62,000 nt of DNA from Tubiluchus corallicola (GCA_030141605.1 JAQGDQ010000119.1:295505-357504), one strand, 5' to 3'; positions 12,554 through 51,929 are shown, numbered from the stretch's first letter. The notes: generated from the sequence alone by a model not told the origin. Translations and numbers: made by a program.

Positions 12554-12700
12554 AGGTAAAAATGCCACAGGAAAAATGGCAAAGAAAAAATTTCACAAAT
12601 GGAAAGTAGGCAAAAATGGCACAGGTAAAAATGGTACAGGAAAAATGGCTCACTTAGTAAAATGTTTAGGATTATGGTTACAGTGGGGGATAAATATTTT
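12554..12700 (+). repeat. Degenerate AAAAATGGCACAGG repeat
   Basis: Four or five copies of a 15-30 bp AAAAATGGCACAGG unit, then TTTAGGATTATGGTTACAGT, a decayed telomere-like stretch. It resembles the arm and core of the element at 10308-10674. Confidence 0.5.
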
Positions 12701-14235
12701 AGTTATTTTTACCTCTGCCAAAGAAGTTATGCGTCAACACAGTTTGTTTGTTCGTCTGTCCGTTTGTTTTTTTGTCTGTTATGACAGTAAGCCTATTACG
12801 CAAAAACTATGTAACAGTTTTTCACGAAACGTTGTGAAGAAAGGCGGGTATAGGGTGGCAAATTGAGAATCTTTTCGCCGGTTCTTTTTCGCAAAACTTG
12901 ACCGAACACCACGTACAAAAAACATTCGTGGAGGTCTCAGAGGGAGTGTTTGGTACTTATTTTTGTTATCTCCACCTGGACAAACAACTACGAGTTAGTT
13001 CCAATTCCATTTCGAGAAATTTTCGCTTTTAAAACTGTGTTACGCTGTCTATAACCTTTGCTTATTAATGCGTGTTGCCTGGTACGTATATATTTTTCAG
13101 TCTATTACCATCGCTAATGTTAATGGTTAAAAGATAGATGAACAACATGTGGAACATTCGTGCATTATTGATTATGAATCTATTTAATGAACAAATATTT
13201 TGTGAGTCTTTTGCTAGTCTTAATAATAATATCAATACAGGTCATTTTTGAATGTTTGCTTGTTTATCTTTGTGATAATTTTTTTAATCAAAAGCATCAG
13301 GCGAATAAGTTTAGGATTGTCAACGTCATTTTTCTGGCGTGACCGGAGCCTAGTTCAATACCAAGGAAAGAGCAGAGATGTATTCGCCACACTTGGACGC
13401 ATCTATGAGATAAACAACCAGAATCAACATGGCGAATAAACTAATTTGGAAGCCATTAAAACTGGAATTAGGTGGTCCACCATGCTGCATTTCCCTTATT
13501 TTTGAATTTAAAATGTTAATTTCGAACGCCACGTACACGTGTCGGTCACTAGTACTGAAATAAATGTTGGTAAAGGGCTTGTTCACTGCTTTTTTCATTT
13601 GAAGCGTAGAAACAAACACTAAACGTGTATGCATAGGTGACTACGAGCTTGATTGTTTTCTTTTGTGTCACGTGAAACTCTTGAGCTGTGAAATTTGTTG
13701 AGGCAACAGTTCAATCGCACAGTTAATAAGCCCGTAGTGCTGAAAATTTTGCTGTTAACATAGCTGTATTGATTCACTATTTCAACACTAAATCAGAAAT
13801 ATAAACAGACAATGTACAGTACAGTTCACTGTACTGTGACATAAAGTGACAAAGAATAAACTAATGCTACTAGTGGCATAAGTTTATTAACGCATAATTC
13901 GTGAACTAATGGCTCAATCATATTTATACATTTTTATATTTATATTAAATTTTATTAAATGAAATTAAATTATATTACATTAAATTAAATAAAATTATAT
14001 TATATTAAATTATATTAATACGTTTAGCATTTCTTAGCATTTATTCTAAAAATTCACTGCAATAATGAATTATATTCAAAAAATAAAAAGAAGATTTAAA
14101 GGTCACCAGGTATAGTATGGTTTTTTAAGGTAACACAACGTACGAAATAAAACATTTTGCCAACATATAAAACAACAGTTTTTGGTAACTTTTCATTATT
14201 GGTTTACACACACAGTTTCACACAATCGTATCCTA
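12701..14235. other. No gene seen
   Basis: AT-rich non-coding sequence, including a (TTAAAT)-rich tract near 13930-14020. Confidence 0.5.
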
Positions 14236-14453
14236 AAGTGGCGTTTACCTAACATCCGGAATGCGCATGCGTTATGCGGCGGATGCAGAATAGTTAAAAT
14301 CGGTTTCTATTGTTTTCAATGTATCCGTTCATCAGTCCTGCGTTATGCGTTATTTTTTATGCAGCTATTTCGTATTGATTTTTATACGCAGCTATTCCGC
14401 AGGTGGATAACGCATAACGCATACGCATTCTGGATGCCACGTAAACGCCACTT
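14236..14453. mobile_element. MITE with about 42-bp terminal inverted repeats
   Basis: The left end AAGTGGCGTTTACCTAACAT and the reverse complement of the right end AAGTGGCGTTTACGTGGCAT match, and similarity continues through GAATGCGCATGCGTTATGC. Total 218 bp, no coding capacity; the open frame across it is not a gene. Confidence 0.85.
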
Positions 14454-15397
14454 GATGTCGGAACACAGCTAATTGCTTCAAAAAATTCATGCCATTTTAC
14501 CGCTAGTTACTAGCATGTAGGCTATCATAGACAATTAGCTTGTTATCGTATTGTGTGCACTTTTGAAAAACATGATGTTATCAACAATATTATGTAACTA
14601 TGTTATGAATAATTTATAATCGTGAAATTACAATTATTATCAATTACGGTTATTAAATTGCAACCTCAGCTTATTGTTGTTGTAGAGTCCATTATTTTCT
14701 TTTGATAAGCAGTCCACTATGTGATTTTCCGCGCATTATTGATCTTTGTTGTCACGCAACGTTGGTAAATTGGAAACAGGTTCATCTCTTAGCAAAATGC
14801 ATTTGCTGGACTTTCTGCTACTTTAAAAGGAGTTCTTTTTTTCCAACACTGTCACTTACTGTCACGTACCTGTTTGAAAGACTTGTGTAACTAGAAAGGA
14901 AGGTTCTTAGTAATTTAAAATGGCAAAACATCACCAACTGATAAAACGTCACGATTCACCTGAAATATGTACAGCATGTACATTGTACCTCTAATTGCAG
15001 GTAAAATGGTTACGAACTAATTAAACAACAATGAATTTCATGAAATGTTATATTTCTTATTTACAAATTACTATAGTTATTAACTGCACCTAGTACGCCT
15101 TACCCATTTTAACTTTTAGTCTCTGTGTGTTACAGGTTAAAATAGGTGTGAATTCTATGTTTATATGTACACGGTTTCAGCAAATGCGATATTTTACGTT
15201 GAAATACACTCGTTTTCAAAAAACATGGCACTAATTATAAACACTTGACAATGGCTTAAATATTTACTTGATGTGAAATTATATCATCAAAATTACACAA
15301 ATATTCATATAAAAATAACTTTTTGTTTGTTTTACCGTTACTTCAAAATTTATACTGACTTGTTATGTTTTCATTTTTATTATTAGTTACTTATTGC

Positions 15398-16028
15398 GAG
15401 TTCAGACGTAGAGACTTCTCTCGCAATTTATTGCAAACTCAGTCACAGTTGCTGAGAGTTAATTTGCGCAACAAGTTGCCAAGCCATTCACACGTGCCAC
15501 CTTACTCTCAGAGAGAAGTTGCGCAATAAGTTGCGAGAGAAGTTGCCAAGCCATTCACACGTGCGACTTTACTCTCGGAGAGAAGTTGCGCAAAAAGTTG
15601 CGAGAGAAGTTGCCAAGCCATTCACACGTGCGACTTTACTCTCGGAGAGAAGTTGCGCAAAAAGTTGCGAGAGAAGTTGCCAAGCCATTCACACGTGCGA
15701 CTTTACTCTCGGAGAGAAGTTGCGCAAAAAGTTGCGAGAGAAGTTGCCAAGCCATTCACACGTGCGACTTTACTCTCGGAGAGAAGTTGCGCAAAAAGTT
15801 GCGAGAGAAGTTGCCAAGCCATTCACACGCGCGACTTTACTGTCGGAGAGAAGTTGCGCAAAAAGTTGCGAGAGAAGTTGCCAAGCCATTCACACGTGCG
15901 ACTTTACTGTCGGAGAGAAGTTGCGCAAAAAGTTGCGAGAGAAGTTGCCAAGCCATTCACACGTGCGACTTTATTCTCGGAGAGAAGTTGCGCAAAAAGT
16001 TGCGAAAGAAATCTCTACGTCTGAACGC
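15398..16028. mobile_element. TIR element carrying eight 67-bp tandem repeats
   Basis: Left end GAGTTCAGACGTAGAGACTT against right end reverse complement GCGTTCAGACGTAGAGATTT. The inside is a tandem array of a 67-bp unit with AAGCCATTCACACGTGCGAC; copies of AAGCCATTCACAC begin at 15481, 15548, 15615, 15682, 15749, 15816, 15883 and 15950. The right end is 71 bp before CAMKK exon a. Confidence 0.85.
15450..16010 (+). repeat. 67-bp minisatellite, eight copies
   Basis: Copies are nearly identical (single changes such as CTCTCGG to CTGTCGG). Because 67 is 1 more than a multiple of 3 and no frame carries a stop, three long overlapping frames appear with a 67-residue super-period. None is a credible protein. 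Confidence 0.95.
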
Positions 16029-16099
16029 ACCATTAGTAGGCTTATGACTTCTCATGGACCAAGAAAACTGCAGTGTTGATTTTAAATATTTTTATGTAG

Positions 16100-42681
<26,582 letters not shown>

Positions 42682-44035
42682 GGATTTATTTATCACTTGA
42701 GGATTGTATGCAAAGTTTCTGAAAACTTTTTTTAACCTTTTTAAATAGATTTACAGAAACAGGCACAGTAACAACTTGAACCTTTATTGTTCACATAAAA
42801 CTGGATCGACAACTAATCCGGAATGTGAAGCACTGCTTTACTTGTTCACTGAATTTTGTTTTGCCAAAGTGCCCAGTTATGTCATTTAAAATTCATTTTT
42901 TGTGAACGTCATTCAGAACGCCATATTATCATGCAATCCATTTTGTTGTAAAAATTTAGAATATAGAGTAATTTTGTTGTGATATCACTATATTAAAAAC
43001 TGATGAAAACTGACGAATGACAGCGAGAGCGAAAATAACAACATCATGGCAAAACAAACCTGCTTATAGAGTTACTTGACAACTAAGCAACCCAAAAGTC
43101 AAATAAGACATGGCCCAACTTTCGCCAACCATTTCTGCACAAAAAAATTCTTAATATAATGTAACATAATGCTTGTGAAGTGATGTGAGTCGGTCAATCT
43201 TGGGAGCTGGAATTGGAAGTATATGACTGATTCCAACTCCATCTTAAAACAATGTAAACAAATAAAAACAAGAAACTTTTTGTCAAATAATCAGAAGCCA
43301 CATTTAACTATTTACAATACTCATGTGTTAAACATAAATACAAAATGGTATCTTTGCTGAAGGATCTTAATATAAAATCCACCGGTTAACGAAATGCCTT
43401 AAAGCGAGAGACAGAATTTCAAAAGTTGGAATCTGTGGGCTTTTGGGACCGACTACACGACACTGAAAATAAACAAATCCATATCACAGTAAAAATTAAA
43501 GCCATCGAATCTCTGAAAAAATTAATTTGCATCATTTGGGTTTGTTATTTTAGTGAAAAGAAGCATCTTCCTCAGGTTGCTGAACACAAGTCGACCTTCA
43601 GTTAGATGGAAAATTGCAGAGGCAACTTCGCATTGTTGAAAGAAGTCACGCTTAACTTTGACCAAATCTTCTCTTTCTTTGGCAAATGTGTGTGAACATC
43701 AGCTTTCAATAGCAACACATTTCTGCTAAAAGAAGCAAAGCCATTGTTAAATAAAACAGGAAAGATATACCTCAAATGTAGCCATACAAAGTCTGATGGA
43801 ACAGAAATGAGCCAACACGGTTGAAAACACACGTGGGCATAATTTTAATGCTTTTACTAGATCTTACTAGAAGCTCTCAAAAGTTATTTTAGCTTTAAAT
43901 CTCCGATATTTATGTGTTTCCTACTATTTCAAGACATCACACGTGCAGCGTGAAATGTGGAAACGATGCATTTTAAACATGATCATAACTTTTCGCAAAA
44001 CATTGTAAAGTTCTACTGCAGAAGATTTTTACATC
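42682..44035. other. CAMKK 3' flank, no gene seen
   Basis: Probably CAMKK 3' UTR at the left. The rest is AT-rich and unrecognised. A 76-codon minus-strand frame at 43832-43602 has no family signature. Confidence 0.4.
43261..43266 (+). promoter_or_regulatory. Candidate CAMKK polyadenylation signal
   Basis: AATAAA about 580 bp after the CAMKK stop codon, followed by AT-rich sequence. Further AATAAA-like hexamers occur nearby, so the site is only a candidate. Confidence 0.3.
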
Positions 44036-45445
44036 TTGGCCCACCACAAGCTGATATTCCACACTCGATGGCAAGCCCTTTCTATTATCTCACGTACGTG
44101 TGCAGGCAGCAAACTAGCTAAATTGCAGCCTAGAATAAGAACTAATAGAGGTCCTTCTAACCTTATAAACATTCATCCTAACTATTTTCGTGTAAAAGTA
44201 CGTTTCAAGCTAAAAGAACAAAATAAATAAATACAAAAGAATGAACTTTTGCAGAGAACTCATAGGCAAAAAAAGCAAAATTGTAAGTAACCAACTCATG
44301 AAATTACTCTCTTTCCAAATGTAATTTTATAATACTGCATAGGCCGTTCGCCCACAATGAAGTTGTACAAAGCACTGACTAAAATGGTGCATTGATTGTT
44401 TTTTTTTATGTTTGCCTATTTGTTGGCCTGTAGTTGTTGTAAGCATTGTAATCATCTTCCTTATCATCACCGCAGTAAACATACATCATTGCATCATGTC
44501 TGTCATTAAAATTATAATCATAATCCTATGATCATCATCATCACCACTATCATCAATATCAGCGCTGTACTCATTTCCATTACTTTCCGTTCATAAATAT
44601 TATCATCAATTGTTATACGTAATATTACTGCTTGCTGCATTTTTGTCATTTTAGCATGCATTTTTTACTTACAATTTTAATCCTTGTTACTAAGAATCAT
44701 ACCAGAGTTACTAATGTTTATTTTTATTTAGACATGTTTGTCTTACCATTACTTCACTATAGTTGTTTATACATACTATGTGCATCTGTCAGCCTATCAT
44801 TACAGTACTACTGACCCTAACATTGTCCTTAACATATTCATTATCATCAGTATCATTGCAACAATCATCATCATCATCATTACCATCACTAATATCGCCA
44901 CTATTACCAATATCATAGCTATGCTTATTCTTACGAGATTTTGTTTATACATAATTATGACTGTCTATTTTCGAAAAACTAATTGCCGATATGGCTGTGT
45001 CCTCATGTTCTTTTTTCTCGTCATTTTCTCCTGTTGCTTTTTGCTACATACAACTGCGAATGTTACAGTTCATAAAATTCACTAAAGCTATCTTGTGCTT
45101 AGGTATATACCATACAATTATTTTGTAAGACTTGCAAACTTTTTATAGACAACAGTTTTACAAATATTTTTAAATTTTTATAAGAGGTATCACTAATTAT
45201 CCTTACACATTGCTTAATGATGCTACAGTCGACATATTTAAGTCGCAAGTCGATTCAAATTGTGTACGACGGCTTGCGTACAGTTAGTATTATTAAGTCT
45301 ATGATTAATTCATTTGATAAAAATACCAAATTAAAAAATGTTGTAATATAATATTTTTATTGTTAGTGATAATATTTATGGAGTTTAATAACATGTTTAC
45401 CCAGTGTTTTTACCTTTAAATAAACATTTTTATTATTATTATTTG
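44036..45445 (+). other. Possible retroposon remnant between CAMKK and MRPL32
   Basis: A 64-codon frame (44036-44230, HTRWQALSIISRTCAG, basic) is followed by ATC-rich tracts near 44525-44560 and 44865-44905 and by ACATTTTTATTATTATTATT at 45425. The order recalls a LINE end, but the protein piece was not recognised. Confidence 0.25.
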
Positions 45446-45512
45446 AATCCGACTAAATTGTCTTGTTATGCAAAAACGGCATTTATATAACGGTGATCAA
45501 TCAGTACCTGGC

Positions 45513-45518
45513 TTTATT
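45513..45518 (-). promoter_or_regulatory. Probable MRPL32 polyadenylation signal
   Basis: AATAAA on the minus strand, about 115 bp past the MRPL32 stop codon, the first such hexamer downstream. Confidence 0.55.
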
Positions 45519-45631
45519 ATAAATGTGAAAAGAAACCAGAAGATTTAAATAAATTCTGATAATTTCATTTTCTGTAATAGAGCTAAAAAGACTGTCCAGT
45601 ACTAACCTTTATGATGCAACTTCATTATGTC

Positions 45632-45758
45632 CTATTCATGATGATCTTCACGTGATTTTGCATAAAGATTACTAGGAAACCATGGCGGACGTGTCTTTTC
45701 CATTTCTACTATCCGCTTACCTTTGTAAAATTCCTTATCTTTGTTTTCACCTTCATAT
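45632..45758 (-). CDS. MRPL32: MRPL32 exon 5 (C-terminus)
   Basis: YEGENKDKEFYKGKRIVEME to SREDHHE and stop TAG. It extends about ten residues past the human end. Confidence 0.95.
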
Positions 45759-48700
45759 CTGCAAACACAGAGTTCTGCAGTTAGGTGAAGCAAAGTTTTT
45801 GCTTGCTATTTAGACTTGCACATATGCATCCTCATGAGATATGACACAGATGGGACTGAATGAGTTTAAAGCAAGAAAGAATGTCAATAGATAAAGAGTA
45901 TACTCATTTAATCTTTAGCTCACATATGAAACACTGATGAGCAACCAAATGAAAGATATATTAAATCTAATTTACAAACTTGTAAGTCAAGATATAAAAT
46001 TTTTCCATAAAGCAATACACTATTGGTAGAACCGTATGCAAAAAATGATTATTAGATTAGTCCTACTCTAGCCTTATGCTGGTAACCATTTATGACCGGC
46101 ATCTACACTATTTAAGCTTGCAATAAATTTCACAAATCATTACTGATCATTTTAATATGACTAACGTACGAGGTACATGCACGATCAAACAATGTTCGAA
46201 TAAATCATAATATGCTGAATTGACTGTTAATCTTAATTGCACATGTGACATATTATAAAAGAAAACTATTATGCTCCTCAGGGGAACCAACCACAATTAG
46301 TGATATCAAGTTTTTTGTAGCCCGTTATAAGATCTTGCGCTATAATGGCTTTATAATATGCCCCACCACCTACCTCCCCTTATACCGATATTGACATGTA
46401 TGAGCTTTTTGTACATTTTATTTTTCCTCCTGCCAAGGACAGGCAACAACATCACTATTGTTAATTATTGGGACACCATCAGTTGATTCTACTGCCATCA
46501 GCGGTGGAGACGGTGGCAGCCCCAATTCGTTGTAATCATTCTCATCAACCCACCCCGCTGATTTCCCCTCTCCACAGTCTTGAAGTTGAAAAGGTGAACA
46601 CGGTTAAAAATATCATGACTAAATCACCTACCTTGCATTATAATGACATTATCTCGTCTCCTGCCACCTACCTACTCTAAACTTGATATCGTTATATGTG
46701 GATGGCTCCTAATATGTAAACAACAAGTTATACAGATTGTAACTAATAAACAAACATCACTCACTTCATCTGCACTGCAGTCTATTCACTATAAAACAAC
46801 TGCAATTTCAGAGTCAAAATTAAATTCCAAATTTCATGCTTTGTAAAACAAGCAAAAATAGAGTAATTTACAACTTACACTACGACTACTTCCTGGTCGC
46901 AGTGCCTAATTCTATCCTCCCACAGTTCTATTTTCATCTTTTCTCTGATTTCTTCAGTTTCTTTTTGTACTTTTTCATAGCAGTGACCTGGAACAAATGA
47001 AGAGGAATTGTGATTGTCTCTGACAGAGAGCAGCCAAAGTGAAAAACCCACATCCTATTTTTTATAAAAGGCATACAGGATCTTCTCAATATTCTATCTA
47101 CTCTTTGTAGAAGAAGTATTTCTTCTATTTTGTAGAAGACGTAGCGATTCCTTTTATGTAAAACAATAAGAATAATGACTAATTTTGTATATTAGCTAAA
47201 ATTTATCAAAAAAAAACATAGACTCCACACAACTCATTCTTATTAAAATAGTTTTAATTCTTAATTTAATTAAATCTGAATGTGGTAGTAAACGAATGCA
47301 TAAATTAAAATTTGCTACTATTTAGTCAAATCTGACATTACAAACTTTAATGGCATGTCTGAGGTATGAATGTGATGACTTTTGTTGCATTTTCTCAGAT
47401 ATACATGCAATTATAAACCAGGACCTTATATAAAAACAGAAAAATACATAAAAACAAAGTATAGAAATCACTTGTCAAGTACAAGTATACAACACACCTA
47501 ATTTTATCATGACACACATCCTAGAATATTTGGACTAAGAAAAAGTGCCATTGGTAGAATGACATTATTATTCCAAGGAATGTCTAAGCCACTAAATGTA
47601 GTATCTTGTAATAAATAAAACACCAATCCGGAATGTAAATTGATAGGTTTAGATATTTCAACTGCAAGTGAAAATTACGGATGTCTGGTCAACACATATG
47701 CCATACCAGTAAATAAGATGCCACTTTTAATTCTGGGATTTGTGATTGTATTCCACGCAAAACTTTGATTTTTAATAATTTTAAAATGAATGGCTCTTGT
47801 ATTCACCATTATGCTTAATGAACACACAAATCTGGATACAGGTTAGCAGTTTTAGCCAACAATGTGTTATCCACACAATGCAGGTTAGCAGTTTTAGATA
47901 ACGATTTGCCATCTACGCAAGCCTACATAGTAGTGCCATCTATGGTTGAAAAACAACAACTACAATATTTCTGTAAACAGTATAACAGCATTAAACAAAG
48001 TGAAAGCTAACATTTAGGTTAATATGAAATTAAATGGAAAACTTCAACTGTACACCTGCCATATCGTTCACATGCCCTTGTTAGAGTATACCTGCATAAT
48101 AAATGAACAATTACCTAGCAATTCAACAGCAACTTACCGCAAACGGTGCGAGCTTGATGATGATGACCACAGTGAACACAGACGACTATGTCACTTCGAC
48201 TTCGACATAACTTATTCAAGCCCATTCTTCTGCTCATTCGTTTTTCCAGAGATCTATAATCAAAAAATGACGTTAGATTATCTAAAAACACACAACTCAA
48301 GCATGTGTTTGTGTATTTATCAATTTCAACAGCTACTCACAAAATTTATCAAAACGTTGATTACAAAATACTGTGCAGAAACCTAAAGAAAAATTCTTTG
48401 AAATTTTACAACTGTGTAAAGCAAATATACAAATCACTGCAGAATGATACTCTAACAGTCTAAAAATGAGACACCTGTTGCTAAGAAAAAGCAGAACAAG
48501 GCCTAAATCAAAAAACTTACTAATAATAAAGAATTATGATTTCAAGTTTTCCAACTTCAGCACAAGAAAATAGACGAAAATTGCTTTTGTGTTTGCCGAT
48601 CACACTCAATTAAAACTCCGAATTCACAAATTTAATTCGTTTTTATTTAATAAATGTTAATTTTGTAAGTTCATAAATTTAATGACTCCTATCCAATTCT

Positions 48701-50153
48701 TGCCAATACATGAATGTGCTACATAGCTGTGACAAGGGAGACGGTATCGTCCTATGCCCAGGTGCACCATGGACTGCTCCTTCGATATTAAATTGGATGA
48801 TTTAAATTAAATGCAAACAGTTGAAAGTCAAACCAATGTGCACCACATACTGTACTTGTAACTATGGTGCAGACGAAGCAAACTGTCCAATGGCAACTGC
48901 ACATGAGGAACATGCATGTGTGTGTGTTTAATTCTCTAAAGGCAACAGCTATAGTATTTACCTTCGTTTCTTTGGTACAGCCCATAAAATGTTATCTCCT
49001 AGTAAACGTTCTAACATAGATTGTGATTCACTTGGATTCGTCACCGTTTCATACCTTTCGCATACAGCTGGACAGGCTAATGCATATGAGGCTGCAAAAC
49101 ACACAAACACATCTCAAAGATGTACATGCGTGTGCGTACATATCTGTGTGAGTGTATATGTACAAAATTATATAATGCAGGCATGCTGAATTGTCCCTTT
49201 TGTGCAGACTGCACGGTGTTCATTAATTATTTAACAAATTTTTCTTAAATCATACTATAATTGCCACATTTGTGCAAGATAACTATTGCACAATGAACAA
49301 AGTAAAAAAACATGGAAAGAAAGATCTAAATGAGGTTTAGAGGCTAAATCACTGTACTACTGCATGTTACTGCACAGTTAATTAAAATTTAAAGAGTGCA
49401 GTTGCTAATCAAATTAAATATCTCAGTCATCACCAACAATACGTACCCTCGTAGCTTAACTTAACTTGTGTAGAGTTCTTTCTTATGTCTCTAGTGCAGA
49501 ATTCAAGAATTATATCTTAATTTTGTTGTATTAACAAAAATTTGATTTATAAATGTACTGATGATGCATAACTATTTGTTCATTGCAAAATAAATCGATT
49601 GAAATGAAAAAAATTGAATCATGTGGTAGAGCAAGTGCTGTGAAATCACCGAATCACCAACAATGATCGAAGCCAAAAAATGCATTATGTTACTCATTAG
49701 GATATTCTCATTGTCAAATCTTGCATAATCCCTTATTATTTCGCTATAAATTCTTGTACATTTGTATTTGAGCAGTATTGCATGATGGCAATTTTGACCA
49801 AATAATAAATTCATTCAAATCGTAGAAGTTCATTTTTTCACGGCGTGTAGTGAACAAGTGGAACAGTTTGCCAGAAAGAGTGGTTAGTGCACCGAATTTA
49901 AACCTTTTTAAGGAGAGACTGGCGGCCTCGCGATAGCCACGCTTAAGAAGCCAAAATTATTATGAAAGATTATAATTACGAAAGATAAATTTAAATATTC
50001 AACGGTGGTTTCAAAAACAACCGGTTTTTCATTCAAATGTCTATACTTGGCAGTTGAGATACCTTCAGGGTAGCCTCCTCTTAGGAAAAGCAACGCACGG
50101 TTTTCCAAATTCATCACCAAATACCTTAACTTATTTATCAAAGAAGCAGCCAT
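45632..50153 (-). CDS. MRPL32: Mitochondrial ribosomal protein bL32m (MRPL32), complete, five exons
   Basis: Large-subunit protein of the mitochondrial ribosome. Minus-strand exons are 50153-50063, 49091-48962, 48253-48138, 46987-46879 and 45758-45632, all with GT/AG sites and matching phases. The total of 573 nt encodes 190 residues (human protein 188). Residues 1-30 are MAASLINKLRYLVMN onward, basic and hydrophobic like a mitochondrial presequence. Then comes LLGDNILWAVPKKRRSLEKR, matching the human SIFWMAAPKNRRTIEVNR region where the mature protein begins. The zinc motif CVHCGHHHQARTVCGHC gives CxxC...CxxC. HCYEKVQKETEEIR and GKRIVEMEKTRPPWFPSN match human CYEKVCKETAEIR and GKRIIERDRKRPSWFTQN. 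The gene is tail-to-tail with CAMKK. Intron 1 holds a LINE fragment on the opposite strand. Confidence 0.95.
46879..46987 (-). CDS. MRPL32: MRPL32 exon 4
   Basis: HCYEKVQKETEEIREKMKIE to RIRHCDQEVVV. Acceptor TTCATTTGTTCCAG, donor GT|gtaagt. It supplies the last zinc Cys. Confidence 0.96.
48138..48253 (-). CDS. MRPL32: MRPL32 exon 3 (first zinc knuckle half)
   Basis: SLEKRMSRRMGLNKLCRSRS to VVCVHCGHHHQARTVC. Acceptor TTTTTTGATTATAG, donor G|gtaagt. It carries the first CxxC pair and the first Cys of the second pair. Confidence 0.95.
48962..49091 (-). CDS. MRPL32: MRPL32 exon 2
   Basis: SYALACPAVCERYETVTNPS to LLGDNILWAVPKKR. Acceptor TTTTGCAG, donor AG|gtaaat. The WAVPKKRRS junction is the conserved start of mature bL32m. 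Confidence 0.93.
49817..49936 (+). mobile_element. LINE reverse transcriptase C-terminal fragment in MRPL32 intron 1
   Basis: FIFSRRVVNKWNSLPERVVS then APNLNLFKERLAASR and a stop. This is the conserved RVVxxWNxLPxxVVxAxxxxxFKxRL ending of LINE polyproteins. It runs antisense to MRPL32. Confidence 0.85.
50063..50153 (-). CDS. MRPL32: MRPL32 exon 1 (presequence)
   Basis: Thirty codons from ATG, ending GGYPE plus one base at donor G|gtatct. Context CAAGTATGG has an A at -3. The phase matches exon 2 (G|CC gives Ala). Residue content (Lys, Arg, Asn, hydrophobics, few acids) fits a mitochondrial targeting peptide. Confidence 0.85.
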
Positions 50154-50404
50154 ACTTGTTCAATCTGCATGTGAAATAAATTTTCAGGTACTACGACGCA
50201 GCTGCATTCACGTCTGCAATTTCAATTCACATTAGTTTTTTGGCATGCAGAACGAAACTGATCGGTGAAGTAAAACTTGTGAGCAACAACTAAATAATGC
50301 AAAATTTGTTGCAAAATGAACCTAGAAGTTTCTGATCCAGATCACTGGTACCACTAATTCTTCTATTTCTGCCAAAGTAAAGATATGTTAGACAGATGTA
50401 AACA

Positions 50405-50690
50405 TATTTTTATTTTATTTCATGTTCATTTAAAATATACATTAAAAAACTATAAAACAGTAAAAACATCAATGTGGCCTATATACGCCTATCATACACA
50501 AGACATGTATCAAAAAACCAAATCTTCAATCTATTTTCAACAAGGTTAGAAATACCTGCAGTGACCAAAAATGCATCATATATCGAACAGGGTAAGGAGT
50601 TCAATACTTGAACAACACGGTTGGAGAAGAAAAATCTAAAGAGTCTTTTATTCATTCTACAAACATATACAGCTTGAGAATATAACTACT
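50405..50690 (-). mobile_element. LINE 3' end, minus strand, just upstream of MRPL32
   Basis: Minus-strand frame RMNKRLFRFFFSNRVVQVLN then SLPCSIYDAF and FKxRL-like NLVENRLKIWF, with a stop near 50495 and an AT-rich tail ending in AATAAAATAAAA. Same type of fragment as 49817-49936, but a different copy and strand. Confidence 0.75.
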
Positions 50691-51890
50691 TTTTGTCCTG
50701 CTCTTGTAAAAAGCTTTTCGGTATTTAAATCAACATCCCTATGAATTATTTTGTAGCACATGACCAAATCATTTAGTAATTCTTTCCTCTAATGACCTTA
50801 GATGAAGGGTTTTAAGTCTTTCTGGAAGTTGACAACATTACCATTCAAAAATAGATCAATCAACACAATAACAAGATAAAGCTTTTTAGTTCACATTTTA
50901 TTACAATGTGTAAAGAATATAGTTAAATTTATAGTAATCAACTTCTTGATACAGAATTCAATCAAATAATGGGCTACACACCTCCTCATGGCAACACAAA
51001 TAATTTATTTATTTTATCATATGTCACTGAAACATAGCAAGCTTTCAAAAGTTCAACATGCCTGCAGTATTAAAAATAATCTACTTTACCATGGGTTTAC
51101 CTACATGAAATCAACTAGTACATATATATCAATAATGAAAGCAACTCATTTCAAGCAAAAAATTTAATGTCTTCTATGAAGCATGTAGATTGTAGAAACT
51201 AAGTAACACAGCAAAACAATGCTATAAATTTGGACTTATTTCTATACATTTTGGCCCTCTGCAAGCTAGGACCTAACAGTGACTGGCAAACACAGAGGCA
51301 GCCAATCAGAGTCACCTATCATGCTCGACAAGCTCAACTTCATTCACTAGGTTCCTACTAGGACAGAGAGCATTCTCTGGCAGAATTTAGAATTGAACTC
51401 AAATTAAATCGAATTTCGAGATTTGAATCCGAATCCAAATTAAGACTTTCGAATACATTTTCGGAGCATTAATAAAAAGCTGCCTCACAATGATCATGCA
51501 CATTACTTGATTTTTTCTGCAGAAAAGACACTAATGATTTGTTTAAAAATTTTGTACAATAGTCACAGCCAAATTGTGCTGATTGGTAGTGAATGTATCA
51601 AATGTTTTATGATAAAGAAGGTACATAGTTGAACAACTGAATTATTTGAATCAATAATTATAGGTTCAAATCAAATTTATTCAAAATCAAAATTAAAAAA
51701 AACTCATTCGAATTCAATTCGAACGGTCGAAGTAAAATGTTCAATGCTCATCCTTAGTTCCCACCAGGACCATTCTCCAATGTTTGGAGCATTGTTTATA
51801 AGGGAAGGATGGAAAACAGTCAAATGTTGTAGGTTGATATTCACATATTGAATAGCAGAACCACACATTTTGAATCCTTAAGTACCAATT
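50691..51890. other. Intergenic, no gene seen
   Basis: AT-rich sequence without recognised coding. GAATTCGAAT-type AT-rich short repeats lie near 51380-51480 and 51640-51730. Confidence 0.45.
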
Positions 51891-51929
51891 CTTAGAAGGC
51901 TCGACGCAAACAGAGGAAATATCCATACC

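Noticed and set aside
14182-14472. 96-codon plus-strand frame
   Set aside because: Covers the 218-bp MITE; no protein features.
15519-16079. 186-residue repetitive protein (EVAKPFTRATLLSERS-type repeats), or a CRISPR-like array
   Set aside because: The 67-bp unit is open in all frames and lies inside a TIR element. The repeats are contiguous with no spacers, so it is not a CRISPR array.
46468-46846. Plus-strand open frames in an MRPL32 intron
   Set aside because: No family signature, no splice support, antisense to MRPL32.
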